Below are positions 34,968-42,876 of a DNA stretch of 64,000 nt, one piece after another. The DNA lies in assembly GCF_013155125.1 (NCBI RefSeq), contig NZ_CP053564.1:317501-381500 (forward strand), written 5' to 3'. The DNA is from Pseudonocardia broussonetiae. Its GTDB lineage: Bacteria; Actinomycetota; Actinomycetes; Mycobacteriales; Pseudonocardiaceae. The translations under genes were made by a program, and so were the position numbers. The number at the start of each line of letters is the position of its first letter. Within the stretch, counting starts at the first letter, position 1. A model generated the notes under the pieces. That model did not search any database. It had not been told where the DNA came from and was given only the letters and a program-made list of their open reading frames with translations.

Positions 34968-35408
34968 GTGCCCGACCTGGACTCCCCCCATCCCGCCGAG
35001 ACGCTCGACGGGGTGTCCACCGTGGAGGTCCGGACCTCGGCCAGCGCGGCGCTCATCCCGACCATCCGCGCCGTCGCCAGCGACCTCGCGGCGCGCGCCG
35101 ACTTCGACCTCGACGCCATCTCCGACCTGCGGATGGCCGTCGACGAGGCGTGCGCCACGCTCGTCGACGTCGCCGCTCCGCGCTCGGTCCTGCACTGCAC
35201 CTTCCACGTGCGCCACGACGGCATCGAGGTCCGCGCGGAGGTGGAGGTCGGCGACCCGACCTCCGCCGTGTCGACCGACACGTTCGGCTGGCGGGTCCTC
35301 CAGACCCTCGCCGACGAGGTCGACGTCCTCGCCCGCCCCGCCGTCGACGGGGGCCGTCCGACCGTGGGCATCCGGTTGGACAAGCTCGCCGGCGACGCAC
35401 CCCGGTGA
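34968..35408 (+). CDS. Anti-sigma factor kinase, RsbW-like
   Basis: 146 residues with a GHKL (HATPase_c_2) fold: the N-box region DLRMAVDEACATLVD and the later FGWRVLQTLADEV; the G-rich loop is weak, as in other RsbW-like proteins. It would sequester the following sigma factor and phosphorylate the STAS protein. The GTG at 34968 is preferred over ATG 34923 because AAGGAG lies 10 nt upstream, while the ATG has no such site. Its TGA overlaps the sigma gene GTG (GTGA). Confidence 0.82.
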   Translation: MPDLDSPHPAETLDGVSTVEVRTSASAALIPTIRAVASDLAARADFDLDAISDLRMAVDEACATLVDVAAPRSVLHCTFHVRHDGIEVRAEVEVGDPTSAVSTDTFGWRVLQTLADEVDVLARPAVDGGRPTVGIRLDKLAGDAPR

Positions 35409-36184
35409 CCAGGAGCGACTCCGAGTACGGCCACCTCGTCCCGCTGCTCGAGCGGTACGCGTCGCTCGCACCCGACGACCCCGCGCGGGAGCGCCTGCGC
35501 GACGAGCTCGTCACCGGCTTCCTCCCCGTGGCCCAGCACATCGCCCGGCGCTTCGCGCACCGCGGCGAGCCCCTCGACGACCTCGTGCAGGTCGCCACCG
35601 TCGGGCTGATCAACGCCGTCGACCGCTTCTCCCCCGAGCGCGGCTCCGACTTCTTCTCCTTCGCCGTGCCCACGATCAGCGGTGAGGTGCGCCGGCACTT
35701 CCGCGACCTGGGCTGGTCGATGCGGGTGCCGCGGCGGCTCAAGGACCTGCACGTGTCGATCAACGGCGCGGTGTCGGCCCTCGCCCAGGAGATCGGGCGC
35801 GCGCCCCGGCCCAGCGAGATCGCCCAGCACTTGGGCATCTCCGTCTCCGACGTCCTGGAGGGTCTGGAGGCCTCGGAGGTCTACCGCAGCTCCTCGCTCG
35901 ACGAGATGCTCTCCTCCGACGCCGGCAGCGCCACCGTCGGCGAGCTCGTGGGCGAGGCCGACGCCGAGCTGGCCCGCGTCGACTTCATGCAGGCCCTGCG
36001 CCCGGTGATGAGCGAGCTGCCCGAGCGCGAGCGCACCATCGTGCTGCTGCGCTTCTTCGGCAACCGCACGCAGACCCAGATCGCCGAGGAGGTGGGGATC
36101 TCGCAGATGCACGTGTCGCGGCTGCTGTCCCAGACCCTCGACCGCCTCCGCAGCCGCCTGGACCCCGAGACGCGCGTGGGCTGA
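35405..36184 (+). CDS. SigB/SigF-type alternative sigma factor
   Basis: 259 residues, group 3 sigma-70. Region 2 (DDLVQVATVGLINAVDRFSPERG and FFSFAVPTISGEVRRHFRD), region 3 (PSEIAQHLGISVSDVLE) and region 4 (LPERERTIVLLRFFGNRTQTQIAEEVGISQMHVSRLL) are complete. The SxVSDxLEGLEAS and RSSSLD segment is typical of SigF/SigB. Together with the overlapping anti-sigma kinase, STAS protein and LOV-phosphatase it forms a partner-switching circuit. It probably drives a stress regulon. Confidence 0.92.
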   Translation: MTRSDSEYGHLVPLLERYASLAPDDPARERLRDELVTGFLPVAQHIARRFAHRGEPLDDLVQVATVGLINAVDRFSPERGSDFFSFAVPTISGEVRRHFRDLGWSMRVPRRLKDLHVSINGAVSALAQEIGRAPRPSEIAQHLGISVSDVLEGLEASEVYRSSSLDEMLSSDAGSATVGELVGEADAELARVDFMQALRPVMSELPERERTIVLLRFFGNRTQTQIAEEVGISQMHVSRLLSQTLDRLRSRLDPETRVG

Positions 36185-36252
36185 CCCCGTCCGACACCTC
36201 GATCGGCCCCCCGGCGGCGCCCGGCGCGGCGGCGATCGGCGAGGATGGCGCC

Positions 36253-37470
36253 ATGCAACCCGAGCACGTGCTGGTGGTGGGTGCGGGCCTCGCTGGCCTG
36301 CGTACGGCGGAGCAGCTGCGCGCCGCGGGCCACCAGGGGCGGATCAGCCTCGTCGGCGCGGAGACCCACGCCCCCTACGACCGCCCGCCGCTGTCCAAGC
36401 AGGTGCTCACCGGCGACTGGGAGCCCGCGAAGACCGTGCTGCGCGACCTCGACGCGCTCGACGAGCTGGGCGTGCGCGTGCACCTCGGCACGGCCGCGGT
36501 CGCGCTGCGCCACGGCGAGCGCGGCTCGATCGAGCTGGAGCTCTCGGACGGGTCGTCGCTGCACGGGGACGCCGTCGTCGTCGCCACCGGGGTGACGGCC
36601 CGCCGGCTCCCCGGCCAGCCCGACTCCGCGCACGTCCTGCGCACGCTCGACGACTCCCTCGCACTGCGCGAGGTGCTGGGCGCGGTGTCGTCGCTGCTCG
36701 TCGTCGGCGGCGGCTTCATCGGCGCGGAGGTGGCCAGCGCCGCCGTGGGCCGCGGGATCGCGGTCACCGTGCTGGAGGCCGCGTCCGTGCCCGCCGAGCG
36801 CGCGCTGGGCCCCGTGCTGGGCGCCCTGGCCGCGCGGCTGATGACCGAGGCGGGCGTCGACCTGCGCACCGGCACCTCGCTCACCGGCTTCGTCGACGGC
36901 GGCGTCGTGCTCGCCGACGGCACGGAGCTCACCGCCGACGCCGTGCTCGTCGGCGTCGGGAGCGCGCCGCAGGTGGCCTGGCTGCCCGCCACCGGACCCG
37001 ACGGGCACGCGCTCGACCTCGCGAACGGGGTGCCGTGCGGGCCGACCGGCCGCGTGCACGGGCTGCCCGGCGTGTGGGCCGTCGGCGACGTCGCCGCGTG
37101 GGACGGCCGGCGCACCGAGCACTGGACCAGCGCGGGCGACCAGGCCGCCGCCGTGGCGCACGACATCCTCGGCGTCGACCCGCCCCCCGCGACCGTGCCC
37201 TACTTCTGGTCCGACCAGTTCGGGCTCAAGATCCAGCTCGTCGGGCACCCCGACGGCGCCGACGAGGTGCTGCCGCTGCTGGGCGCGGGCCTCGACGGCG
37301 GTCCCGTGCGCGGCACCGTTGCCGGGTACCTCGCGGGTGACCGGCTCGTGGCCGTCGCCGGGTTCGGCGCGGCCCGCCACCTCGCCCGCTACCGCGCGCT
37401 GGTCGCCGACGGGGCCGACCGGCGGGCGGCCCTGGACCTGGCCGCCGCGCAGTCGGCGCCCCGTCCCTGA
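36253..37470 (+). CDS. FAD-dependent ferredoxin reductase-type oxidoreductase
   Basis: 405 residues: N-terminal FAD motif VVGAGLAGLRTAEQLR, the PYDRPPLSKQVLTG signature of oxygenase-coupled NADH-ferredoxin reductases (ThcD/BphA4 type), an NAD motif VVGGGFIGAEVAS and a C-terminal FAD motif VWAVGDVAAW. The terminal domain (YFWSDQFGLKIQLVG) is typical of this family. It passes electrons from NAD(P)H to a 2Fe-2S ferredoxin, often for a cytochrome P450; no such partner is in the window. It converges on the DUF3618 gene with stop codons in direct contact (37470/37471). Confidence 0.88.
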   Translation: MQPEHVLVVGAGLAGLRTAEQLRAAGHQGRISLVGAETHAPYDRPPLSKQVLTGDWEPAKTVLRDLDALDELGVRVHLGTAAVALRHGERGSIELELSDGSSLHGDAVVVATGVTARRLPGQPDSAHVLRTLDDSLALREVLGAVSSLLVVGGGFIGAEVASAAVGRGIAVTVLEAASVPAERALGPVLGALAARLMTEAGVDLRTGTSLTGFVDGGVVLADGTELTADAVLVGVGSAPQVAWLPATGPDGHALDLANGVPCGPTGRVHGLPGVWAVGDVAAWDGRRTEHWTSAGDQAAAVAHDILGVDPPPATVPYFWSDQFGLKIQLVGHPDGADEVLPLLGAGLDGGPVRGTVAGYLAGDRLVAVAGFGAARHLARYRALVADGADRRAALDLAAAQSAPRP

Positions 37471-37692
37471 TCAGCGGAAGAGGCTCCGCAGGATCGCGAA
37501 CCCGATGAGGGCGCCCACGGCGATCAGGCCGTACTTGATCTTCGGATCGGCCAGCTTGGCCTGCGCGCTCTGCTTGCCCGAGTCGACGAGGCGCTTGGGG
37601 CTCGCCTTCTCGCCGAGGGCGTCCAGGCTGTCGGCGAGCGCGTCCCTGGCCCTCTCGATCTCGCGCTGGATGGTGTCCGGGTCCCGGGCCAC
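37471..37692 (-). CDS. DUF3618 small membrane protein
   Basis: 73 residues: DPDTIQREIERARDALADSLDALG is the DUF3618 helix, then a Lys-rich linker and one C-terminal transmembrane helix (YGLIAVGALIGFAILRSLF). These proteins are common in actinobacteria, often near phage-shock or stress genes. The GTG at 37690-37692 has GGGAGG 4 nt upstream. The function is unknown. Confidence 0.85.
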   Translation of the reverse strand: MARDPDTIQREIERARDALADSLDALGEKASPKRLVDSGKQSAQAKLADPKIKYGLIAVGALIGFAILRSLFR

Positions 37693-37788
37693 GACGCCTC
37701 CCTGGTGAAGTCGGCCGGTCTGAGTACGGCCGTGCAGGTCGCCACCGTAGATCACACGGTCCCCGGGCGTCGTGCCAGGATCGCGCGC

Positions 37789-38256
37789 ATGACCACTCGC
37801 CTCGCCCCCGGTGACGCCGCGCCGGACTTCACCCTGCCCGACGCCGACGGCAAGCCCGTCTCGCTGGCCGACTACCGCGGGCGCCGCGTCGTCGTCTACT
37901 TCTACCCGGCGGCCGCCACCCCCGGCTGCACGAAGCAGGCGTGCGACTTCCGCGACAGCCTCGCCGACCTCGGCGACGCCGGCCTCGACGTCGTCGGCAT
38001 CTCCACGGACAAGCCGGCGAAGCTCGCGAAGTTCCGCGACAAGGAGGGCCTGACCTTCCCCCTGCTGTCCGACGAGGACCGCTCCGTCCTCACGGCGTGG
38101 GGGGCGTTCGGGGAGAAGACGATGTACGGCAAGACCGTCACGGGCGTCATCCGCTCGACGTTCGTGGTGGACGAGGAGGGGAAGATCGCGGTGGCGCAGT
38201 ACAACGTCCGGGCCACCGGGCACGTCGCGAAGCTGCGGCGGGACCTCGACGTCTGA
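37789..38256 (+). CDS. bcp: Thioredoxin-dependent peroxiredoxin, Bcp/PrxQ type
   Basis: 155 residues: peroxidatic Cys47 in ATPGCTKQAC and resolving Cys52, the 5-residue spacing of atypical 2-Cys PrxQ/Bcp proteins. The thioredoxin fold is complete (APDFTLPDADGKPVSL, FRDKEGLTFPLLSDE, IRSTFVVDEEGKI). It reduces hydroperoxides with thioredoxin. The ATG at 37789 starts the standard MTTRLAPGDAAPDF; the open frame upstream overlaps the DUF3618 promoter. Confidence 0.92.
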   Translation: MTTRLAPGDAAPDFTLPDADGKPVSLADYRGRRVVVYFYPAAATPGCTKQACDFRDSLADLGDAGLDVVGISTDKPAKLAKFRDKEGLTFPLLSDEDRSVLTAWGAFGEKTMYGKTVTGVIRSTFVVDEEGKIAVAQYNVRATGHVAKLRRDLDV

Positions 38257-38295
38257 CCTCTCCCCCGCCCACCCCGCGAGTTCCCCCACGACCCC

Positions 38296-38646
38296 GGCGA
38301 GTTTGCCGAGCGCGCGCGGCGAGTTTGCCGAGCGCGCCCGGCGAGTCTGCCGAGCGCGGGCGGCAGGTTTGCCGAGCGCGGGCGGCGAGTTTGCGGGCAA
38401 CGCACCGCTCAGCGAGCCCGCGCGGACGCGAGGTCGGCGTGGGCGGCCCACTTCGCCGTTCCCGCGCGCCGAACAGGCCCCCGCGCGCCCCCGGGCGGCC
38501 CGCGGGAGCCGGGAACGCGCGCGGCAGACGGGAACGCGCGCGGGAAGACCCTTGGGCCGACGACTTCGCCGAACACGACCGGCAAGTTCGCGGGCAGCAC
38601 CCGGCGAGTTTGCCGAGCACGCCCGGCGAGTCTGCGGACGGCGCTC
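38296..38646. repeat. 22-bp tandem repeat locus A with core
   Basis: Five copies of a 22-bp unit beginning GGCGAGTTTGCCGA start at 38296, 38318, 38340, 38362 and 38384. A core of 175 bp follows, with CGCGCGCGG-rich words including GGGAACGCGCGCGGCAGACG. Three more units follow at 38581, 38603 and 38625. No ORF here looks real. It fills the 464-bp gap between bcp and the HNH gene. The same design is at 46336. Confidence 0.9.
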
Positions 38647-38720
38647 AGCGCGCCAGGCCAGGGACTCGACTTGACGTTCGAACCAGCCCGCATCGAACTG
38701 GTGTTCGATACGCTGCCCGG

Positions 38721-39407
38721 ATGCCCCGCTCCCGCAGCTGGACCGACGAGCAGCTCGCCGCCGCCGTGGCGGCGAGCCGCACGCTGAGCGAGGTGCACCG
38801 CCGGCTCGGCCTGCGTCCCGGCAAGTACGACACCATGCGGGCGCACATCGCCCGGCTCGGGCTCGACGCCGCCCACATCCCCCGGGCGGTGGCAGGCGAC
38901 ACCCGGCGGACCCGCACCTGGACCGACAACGACCTCGCCGCCGCCGTGGCCGCGGGTCGCTCCGTGCACGACGTCCTGCGCCGGCTGGGCTACACGCCCA
39001 ACGGCGGCATGTTCCGCAACATCACCGCGCACATCAGGCGCCTCGAGCTCGACACCAGCCATTTCGGCGGCGGCCAGGCCTGGGCCCGGGGCCGCCGCTT
39101 CCCCGGCCGGAACTCACGGCCGCTCGACGAGCTCCTGGTGGTCGGCGGGACCTTCGGGTCCGGCAGCAGCCTGAGGCGGCGGCTGATCAGGGACGGGATC
39201 AAGCCCGACCACTGCGAGGAGTGCGGCCTGCGGGAGTGGCGCGGCCGGGCGCTGCCCCTCGCGCTCGACCACGTCAACGGCGACCACACCGACAACCGGC
39301 TGGAGAACCTCCGTATCCTGTGCCCGAACTGCCACGCCATCACCGACACCTGGTGCCGGCGCAAGAGCCAGCCGACGTACTCCAACTGGCAGAGAGCCGG
39401 CGCTTAG
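38721..39407 (+). CDS. HNH endonuclease with duplicated N-terminal DNA-binding motif
   Basis: 228 residues. Two similar segments at 6-53 and 66-114 (TDEQLAAAVAASRTLSEV and TDNDLAAAVAAGRSVHDV, then GLRPG/GYTPN and an AHIRRL helix) look like repeated helix-turn-helix units. The C-terminal HNH zinc-finger nuclease has Cys165/Cys168 (CEEC), the LDH motif with His184, the DNRLENL segment with Asn, and Cys201/Cys204-His205 (CPNCH). The ATG at 38721 is used; upstream frame runs through the repeat array. The last twelve residues are encoded by the 5' half of a tRNA-like sequence, and the TAG stop codon is that tRNA's anticodon. Confidence 0.85.
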   Translation: MPRSRSWTDEQLAAAVAASRTLSEVHRRLGLRPGKYDTMRAHIARLGLDAAHIPRAVAGDTRRTRTWTDNDLAAAVAAGRSVHDVLRRLGYTPNGGMFRNITAHIRRLELDTSHFGGGQAWARGRRFPGRNSRPLDELLVVGGTFGSGSSLRRRLIRDGIKPDHCEECGLREWRGRALPLALDHVNGDHTDNRLENLRILCPNCHAITDTWCRRKSQPTYSNWQRAGA

Positions 39408-39447
39408 AACGCCGTCAGTGCGGGTTCGAATCCCGCCGTCGGCACCA
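39371..39447 (+). tRNA. tRNA-like gene with TAG anticodon and short variable loop
   Basis: 77 nt with encoded CCA. Acceptor GCCGACG (39371-39377)/CGTCGGC (39437-39443), discriminator A; D-arm with 3 pairs and a GG loop; anticodon stem CGGCG/CGCCG around CTTAGAA, anticodon TAG at 39405-39407; variable loop of 5 nt; T-stem GCGGG/CCCGC with TTCGAAT. T8, A14, G18, G19 and the T-loop are normal. TAG would read CUA (Leu), but real tRNA-Leu has a long variable arm, so identity is open. Its 5' half is coding sequence of the HNH gene and its 3' end touches the convergent TVP38 gene. It could be a decoy, a recombination site or a working tRNA. Confidence 0.8.
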
Positions 39448-40101
39448 CTACGCGGGCTGCTGGGCGTCCACGACCACCGGCCGCCGCGCCGCCAGCACCG
39501 CCCCGCCGAGCCCCAGGACGCCGCACACGACCGAGACGGCCAGGAGCACCGGGTGGGGTTGCCCGCCGGTCACCGCGTCGCCCAGCACCACCACGGCCAC
39601 CGTGCCGGGCAGGATGCCGAGGACCGTGCCGCCCACGTACGGGGCGAACCGGACGCCGGAGAGCCCGGCCGCGTAGTTGAGGGCCGCGAACGGGACCATC
39701 GGGATCAGGCGCAGCGACATCACCGCGAGCAGACCGCTGCGGTCGAGCCGGGCGCGGACCCAGGCCACCGGACTGCGGTGGGCGTGCCGGGCCACGAACG
39801 ACCCGCCGACGGCGCGCACCAGCCAGAACGCGGCCACCGCGGCCAGCGTCGTGCCGGCCACGGCGAGCAGGACTCCGAGCACCGACCCGAACAGCACGCC
39901 GGCGGCGACGGTGAACACCGTGCGCGGCACCGGCGTCACCGTGACCGCGCCCGACAGCAGCACGAACAGCATCGGCGCCCACGCCCCCGACGCCTCGACG
40001 GCCCCGCGCACGTCGGGCAGCCCGGCGGTGCGGACGACGAGCACCACGGCCGCGGCGGCGACGAGCGCCACGAGGCCCAGGAGCACGCGCCGGAGGGTCA
40101 C
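39448..40101 (-). CDS. TVP38/TMEM64 (DedA-like) membrane protein
   Basis: About 217 residues with hydrophobic helices through the length: one near the N-terminus, then the VTT domain with a GAVTVTPVPRTVFTVAAGVLFG re-entrant segment and the RLIPMVPFAALNYAAGLSGV loop that mark the TVP38/TMEM64 family. The TAG sits directly against the CCA end of the tRNA-like gene. The start is uncertain: GTG 40101 (VTLRRVLLG) or GTG 40158. I use 40101 because it begins just before the first helix. A small-molecule or lipid-scrambling role is known for related DedA proteins; here it is not established. Confidence 0.8.
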   Translation of the reverse strand: MTLRRVLLGLVALVAAAAVVLVVRTAGLPDVRGAVEASGAWAPMLFVLLSGAVTVTPVPRTVFTVAAGVLFGSVLGVLLAVAGTTLAAVAAFWLVRAVGGSFVARHAHRSPVAWVRARLDRSGLLAVMSLRLIPMVPFAALNYAAGLSGVRFAPYVGGTVLGILPGTVAVVVLGDAVTGGQPHPVLLAVSVVCGVLGLGGAVLAARRPVVVDAQQPA

Positions 40102-40186
40102 GGCGTCGACGGTACCGACGTCCGGGACCCCGGCGCCGCGGTGGGGGACGCCCGTCACCCGGCGGCCACCCGCCCGTCACCGGCGC

Positions 40187-40192
40187 TAGCGT
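40187..40192 (+). promoter_or_regulatory. -10-like TAGCGT before pcaC
   Basis: TANNNT hexamer ending 7 nt before GTG 40200. An in-frame GTG at 40191 overlaps the hexamer, so 40200 is the better start. Confidence 0.45.
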
Positions 40193-40199
40193 GACGGCC

Positions 40200-40589
40200 G
40201 TGACCGAACCCCGTGAGCTCGACCTCGACCCCGACGGCCTCGCCGTCCGGCGGGAGGTCCTCGGCCCCGACCACGTCGACGCCGCCCTGTCCCGCGCCGA
40301 CGCCACCACGGCCGACTTCCAGGAGATGATCACGAAGTACGCGTGGGGGCACATCTGGACGCGCCCCGGCATCGACCGGCGGATGCGCAGCGCTGTCACG
40401 CTCACCGCGCTCGTCGCCCACGGCCACCTCGCGGAGCTGGAGCTGCACCTGCGCGCGGCCCTGCGCAACGGCCTCACCCGCGAGGAGATCGTGGAGGTGC
40501 TGCTGCAGACCGCGATCTACTGCGGGGTGCCGGCGGCCAACTCGGCGTTCGGGGTGGCGCGCCGGGTGCTGGCCGAGGAGCAGCCCTAG
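40200..40589 (+). CDS. pcaC: 4-carboxymuconolactone decarboxylase
   Basis: 129 residues of the CMD (AhpD-like) fold: GHIWTRPGIDRRMRSAVTLTALVAHG and LRNGLTREEIVEVLLQTAIYCGVPAAN are the PcaC signature, with conserved Glu/Cys/His positions near the helix ends (IYCG). It decarboxylates 4-carboxymuconolactone in the protocatechuate branch of the beta-ketoadipate pathway, downstream of pobA. Other pca genes are not in the window, so it is isolated here. The start GTG 40200 follows the TAGCGT hexamer. Confidence 0.9.
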   Translation: MTEPRELDLDPDGLAVRREVLGPDHVDAALSRADATTADFQEMITKYAWGHIWTRPGIDRRMRSAVTLTALVAHGHLAELELHLRAALRNGLTREEIVEVLLQTAIYCGVPAANSAFGVARRVLAEEQP

Positions 40590-40595
40590 GAGCGC

Positions 40596-40640
40596 GCTGA
40601 ACAACTCGGGCCTACTGCGCTACGGCCGGAGTTCTTCAGC
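40596..40640. terminator. Inverted repeat between pcaC and rdgB
   Basis: 17-bp arms at 40596-40612 and 40624-40640 with two mismatches and an 11-nt loop. It sits between the convergent stop codons of pcaC (40589) and rdgB (40647), so a bidirectional terminator is likely. Confidence 0.55.
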
Positions 40641-40646
40641 ACCCTC

Positions 40647-41237
40647 CTAACCGAGCGCCTGCAGGTGCGGCACGAGCGCGGCCAGCGCCAGCGCCCGGTG
40701 CGAGGCGGCGTCCTTCTCCGCCGGGTCGAGCTCGGCCGAGGTCCGGTCCTCACCGGCGGGCACGAACACCGGGTCGTACCCGAAGCCGTTCGTGCCGCGC
40801 GGGGCCCGGACGATCGTGCCCTTCCACTCCCCGTGCACCACGGTCTCCTCGCCGCCGGGCACGACGAGCGCGGCGGCGCACACGAACGCCGCGCCGCGCC
40901 GCTCGTCGGGGACGTCGCCGAGCTGGGCCAGCAGGAGCGCGGTGTTGGCGGCGTCGTCGCCGTGGCGCCCGCTCCAGCGCGCCGAGAGCACGCCGGGCAT
41001 GCCGTTGAGGGCGTCGACGGCCAGGCCGGAGTCGTCGGCCACGGACACCAGCCCGGTCGCCGCCGCGGCGTCGCGGGCCTTGGCCAGCGCGTTCTCGGCG
41101 AACGTCGCGCCGGTCTCGGGGGCGTCGGGGAACTCCGGGACGTCGGACAGCCCGACGATCTCGAACCCGGACAGCATCCGCCGCAGCTCCACGAGCTTGC
41201 CCGCGTTGCGCGTCGCCAGCAGGATCCGTGTGCTCAT
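40647..41237 (-). CDS. rdgB: dITP/XTP pyrophosphatase (RdgB/HAM1)
   Basis: 196 residues. RILLATRNAGKLVELRRML is the N-terminal HAM1 signature; SVADDSGLAVDALNGMPGVLSARWSG holds the catalytic Asp and the metal site; GTNGFGYDPVFVP and the C-terminal SHRALAL complete the family pattern. It hydrolyses deaminated purine triphosphates. The ATG at 41235-41237 has AGGAG 5 nt upstream. It follows rph on the minus strand with about 70 bp between, matching the Rv1340-Rv1341 order in M. tuberculosis. Confidence 0.93.
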   Translation of the reverse strand: MSTRILLATRNAGKLVELRRMLSGFEIVGLSDVPEFPDAPETGATFAENALAKARDAAAATGLVSVADDSGLAVDALNGMPGVLSARWSGRHGDDAANTALLLAQLGDVPDERRGAAFVCAAALVVPGGEETVVHGEWKGTIVRAPRGTNGFGYDPVFVPAGEDRTSAELDPAEKDAASHRALALAALVPHLQALG

Positions 41238-41310
41238 CGCAGCTCCTCGCTGACGCTCGTCGCGGCATTCGCCCACGGCGCTGCGTCTGATGGTGAGCTC
41301 GCACGCTCGC

Positions 41311-42057
41311 TCACGAGGGCAGACCCCCCGGGTACGGCGCGGCGAGCGCCTCGGCCTGCGCCGCGCAGAGCTGCGCGATCCCGGCCAGGGCCGAGTCGAG
41401 CATGGCGTCGAGGGTGGTCCGGCTGAACGTGGCGCCCTCGCCGGTGCCCTGGACCTCGATCAGCGTGCCCCGGTCGGTCGCGACGACGTTCGTGTCGACC
41501 TCGGCCCGCGAGTCCTCCTCGTAGGGCAGGTCCAGGCGCACGCGCCCGTCCACGACCCCGACGCTGACGGCCGCGACCTGGCACGACAGCGGCTGCGGGT
41601 CGGCCAGGCGGTTGCGGGCACCGAGCCAGGTGACGGCGTCGGCCAGCGCGACGTAGGCGCCGGTGATCGCCGCGGTGCGGGTGCCGCCGTCGGCCTGCAG
41701 CACGTCGCAGTCCAGGGCGATCGTGTTCTCCCCCAGCGCCTTGAGGTCGATGCAGGCGCGCAGCGAGCGGCCGATCAGGCGGCTGATCTCGTGCGTGCGC
41801 CCGCCGACGCGGCCCTTGACGGACTCGCGGTCGCTGCGGGTGTGCGTGGCCGAGGGGAGCATCGCGTACTCGGCGGTGAGCCAGCCCAGACCCGATCCCG
41901 CCCGCCAGCGCGGCACGCCCTCCGTGACGCTCGCCGCGCACAGCACCTTCGTGCCGCCGAACTCGACGAGCACCGAGCCCGCGGGGTGCGCCTGGAAGCC
42001 GCGCGTCAGCTTCACGGGGCGCAGCTCGTCGTCGGTCCTGCCATCCAGTCGCTTCAC
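41311..42057 (-). CDS. rph: Ribonuclease PH
   Basis: 248 residues: phosphorolytic 3'-to-5' exoribonuclease acting on tRNA 3' ends. [40 protein letters not shown] and [21 protein letters not shown] are diagnostic. GTG 42055-42057 follows a TAGGGT hexamer by 7 nt; the frame further upstream is antisense to the next gene. It is in line with an Rv1339-like gene upstream and rdgB downstream. Confidence 0.95.
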   Translation of the reverse strand: MKRLDGRTDDELRPVKLTRGFQAHPAGSVLVEFGGTKVLCAASVTEGVPRWRAGSGLGWLTAEYAMLPSATHTRSDRESVKGRVGGRTHEISRLIGRSLRACIDLKALGENTIALDCDVLQADGGTRTAAITGAYVALADAVTWLGARNRLADPQPLSCQVAAVSVGVVDGRVRLDLPYEEDSRAEVDTNVVATDRGTLIEVQGTGEGATFSRTTLDAMLDSALAGIAQLCAAQAEALAAPYPGGLPS

Positions 42058-42064
42058 GCAGGAC

Positions 42065-42070
42065 ACCCTA
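42065..42070 (-). promoter_or_regulatory. -10-like TAGGGT before rph
   Basis: Minus-strand hexamer with 7 nt to the GTG at 42057; sets the rph start and suggests a leaderless message. Confidence 0.45.
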
Positions 42071-42089
42071 TGCGGCGCTCCCGGCGCTC

Positions 42090-42863
42090 CTACACCTCGT
42101 AGGACCCGTCGGCCGCGACCACGGCGACCTCGCCGTCGAACACCGCCCGCGCCTCGTCGGCGAGATCGTCGGCGTCGAACCACGGGGGGCAGTGGGTGAG
42201 CAGCAACCGCCCGACGCCCGCCGCCGCGGCGTGCTCCCCCGCCTGCCGCCCGGACAGGTGCACGCCGGGGGGCGGGGCGTCCCAGGTCGGCGTGACGTGC
42301 GGCCAGGTGGCCTCGCACAGCAGCACGTCGGCGCCGCGGGCCAGCTCGACGAGCGCCTCGCTGGGGCCGGTGTCACCGCTGTAGACGAGGCTGCGCCCGC
42401 CGTGCTCGACGCGCAGCGCGTAGGCCTCGCAGGGGTGGTCGACGGGCGCGGTCCGCAGCACGACGTCGCCGACGGTCACCGACGCGGCGTGCGGGCGGAA
42501 GTCGAAGGCGTCGGAGAGGTCGGTCTCCGCCCGCTCGGCCGCGTCGGGGGCGTAGGCGGCGGCGAAGCGGTCGGGCGCCTCGACCGGCGCGAGCACCGGC
42601 AGCCGCCCGGCGCCCTCGGGCGGGAACGGGTGGTAGCGGCGGTGCACGACCAGCGCGGTGAAGTCGGCGCAGTGGTCGGGGTGCAGGTGGGAGAAGGCGA
42701 CGGCGTCGAGCCGCCACGGGTCGAGGTGGCGCTGCAGCGCGCCGAACGTGCCGTTGCCCAGGTCCAGGACCAGCCGGACGTCGCCGGCTTCGACGAGGTA
42801 GCCCGACGCGGGCGAGGCCGGGCCGGGGCCGCTGCCCGAGCAGCCGAGCACGACCAGTCTCAT
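42090..42863 (-). CDS. Metallo-beta-lactamase fold phosphodiesterase, Rv1339-like
   Basis: 257 residues with the MBL signature HLHPDHCAD, further metal ligands in PVDHPCEAY and SGDTGPS, and a C-terminal TH in LLLTHCPPW. Its place next to rph and near murI equals Rv1339 in M. tuberculosis, which has been reported as an atypical cyclic-nucleotide phosphodiesterase. RNase Z is a possible alternative by fold, but the RNase Z exosite is absent and neighbours argue for the Rv1339 type. ATG 42861-42863 follows a TAGCGT hexamer by 7 nt. Confidence 0.8.
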   Translation of the reverse strand: MRLVVLGCSGSGPGPASPASGYLVEAGDVRLVLDLGNGTFGALQRHLDPWRLDAVAFSHLHPDHCADFTALVVHRRYHPFPPEGAGRLPVLAPVEAPDRFAAAYAPDAAERAETDLSDAFDFRPHAASVTVGDVVLRTAPVDHPCEAYALRVEHGGRSLVYSGDTGPSEALVELARGADVLLCEATWPHVTPTWDAPPPGVHLSGRQAGEHAAAAGVGRLLLTHCPPWFDADDLADEARAVFDGEVAVVAADGSYEV

Positions 42864-42870
42864 GCCGCGC

Positions 42871-42876
42871 ACGCTA
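42871..42876 (-). promoter_or_regulatory. -10-like TAGCGT before the MBL-fold gene
   Basis: Minus-strand TANNNT with 7 nt to ATG 42863; separates this gene transcriptionally from the membrane-protein genes upstream. Confidence 0.45.

Noticed and set aside
38296..38646. CRISPR array or repetitive protein gene in the 22-bp repeats
   Set aside because: Units are contiguous without spacers, and open frames across them have no plausible start or family and are explained by composition.
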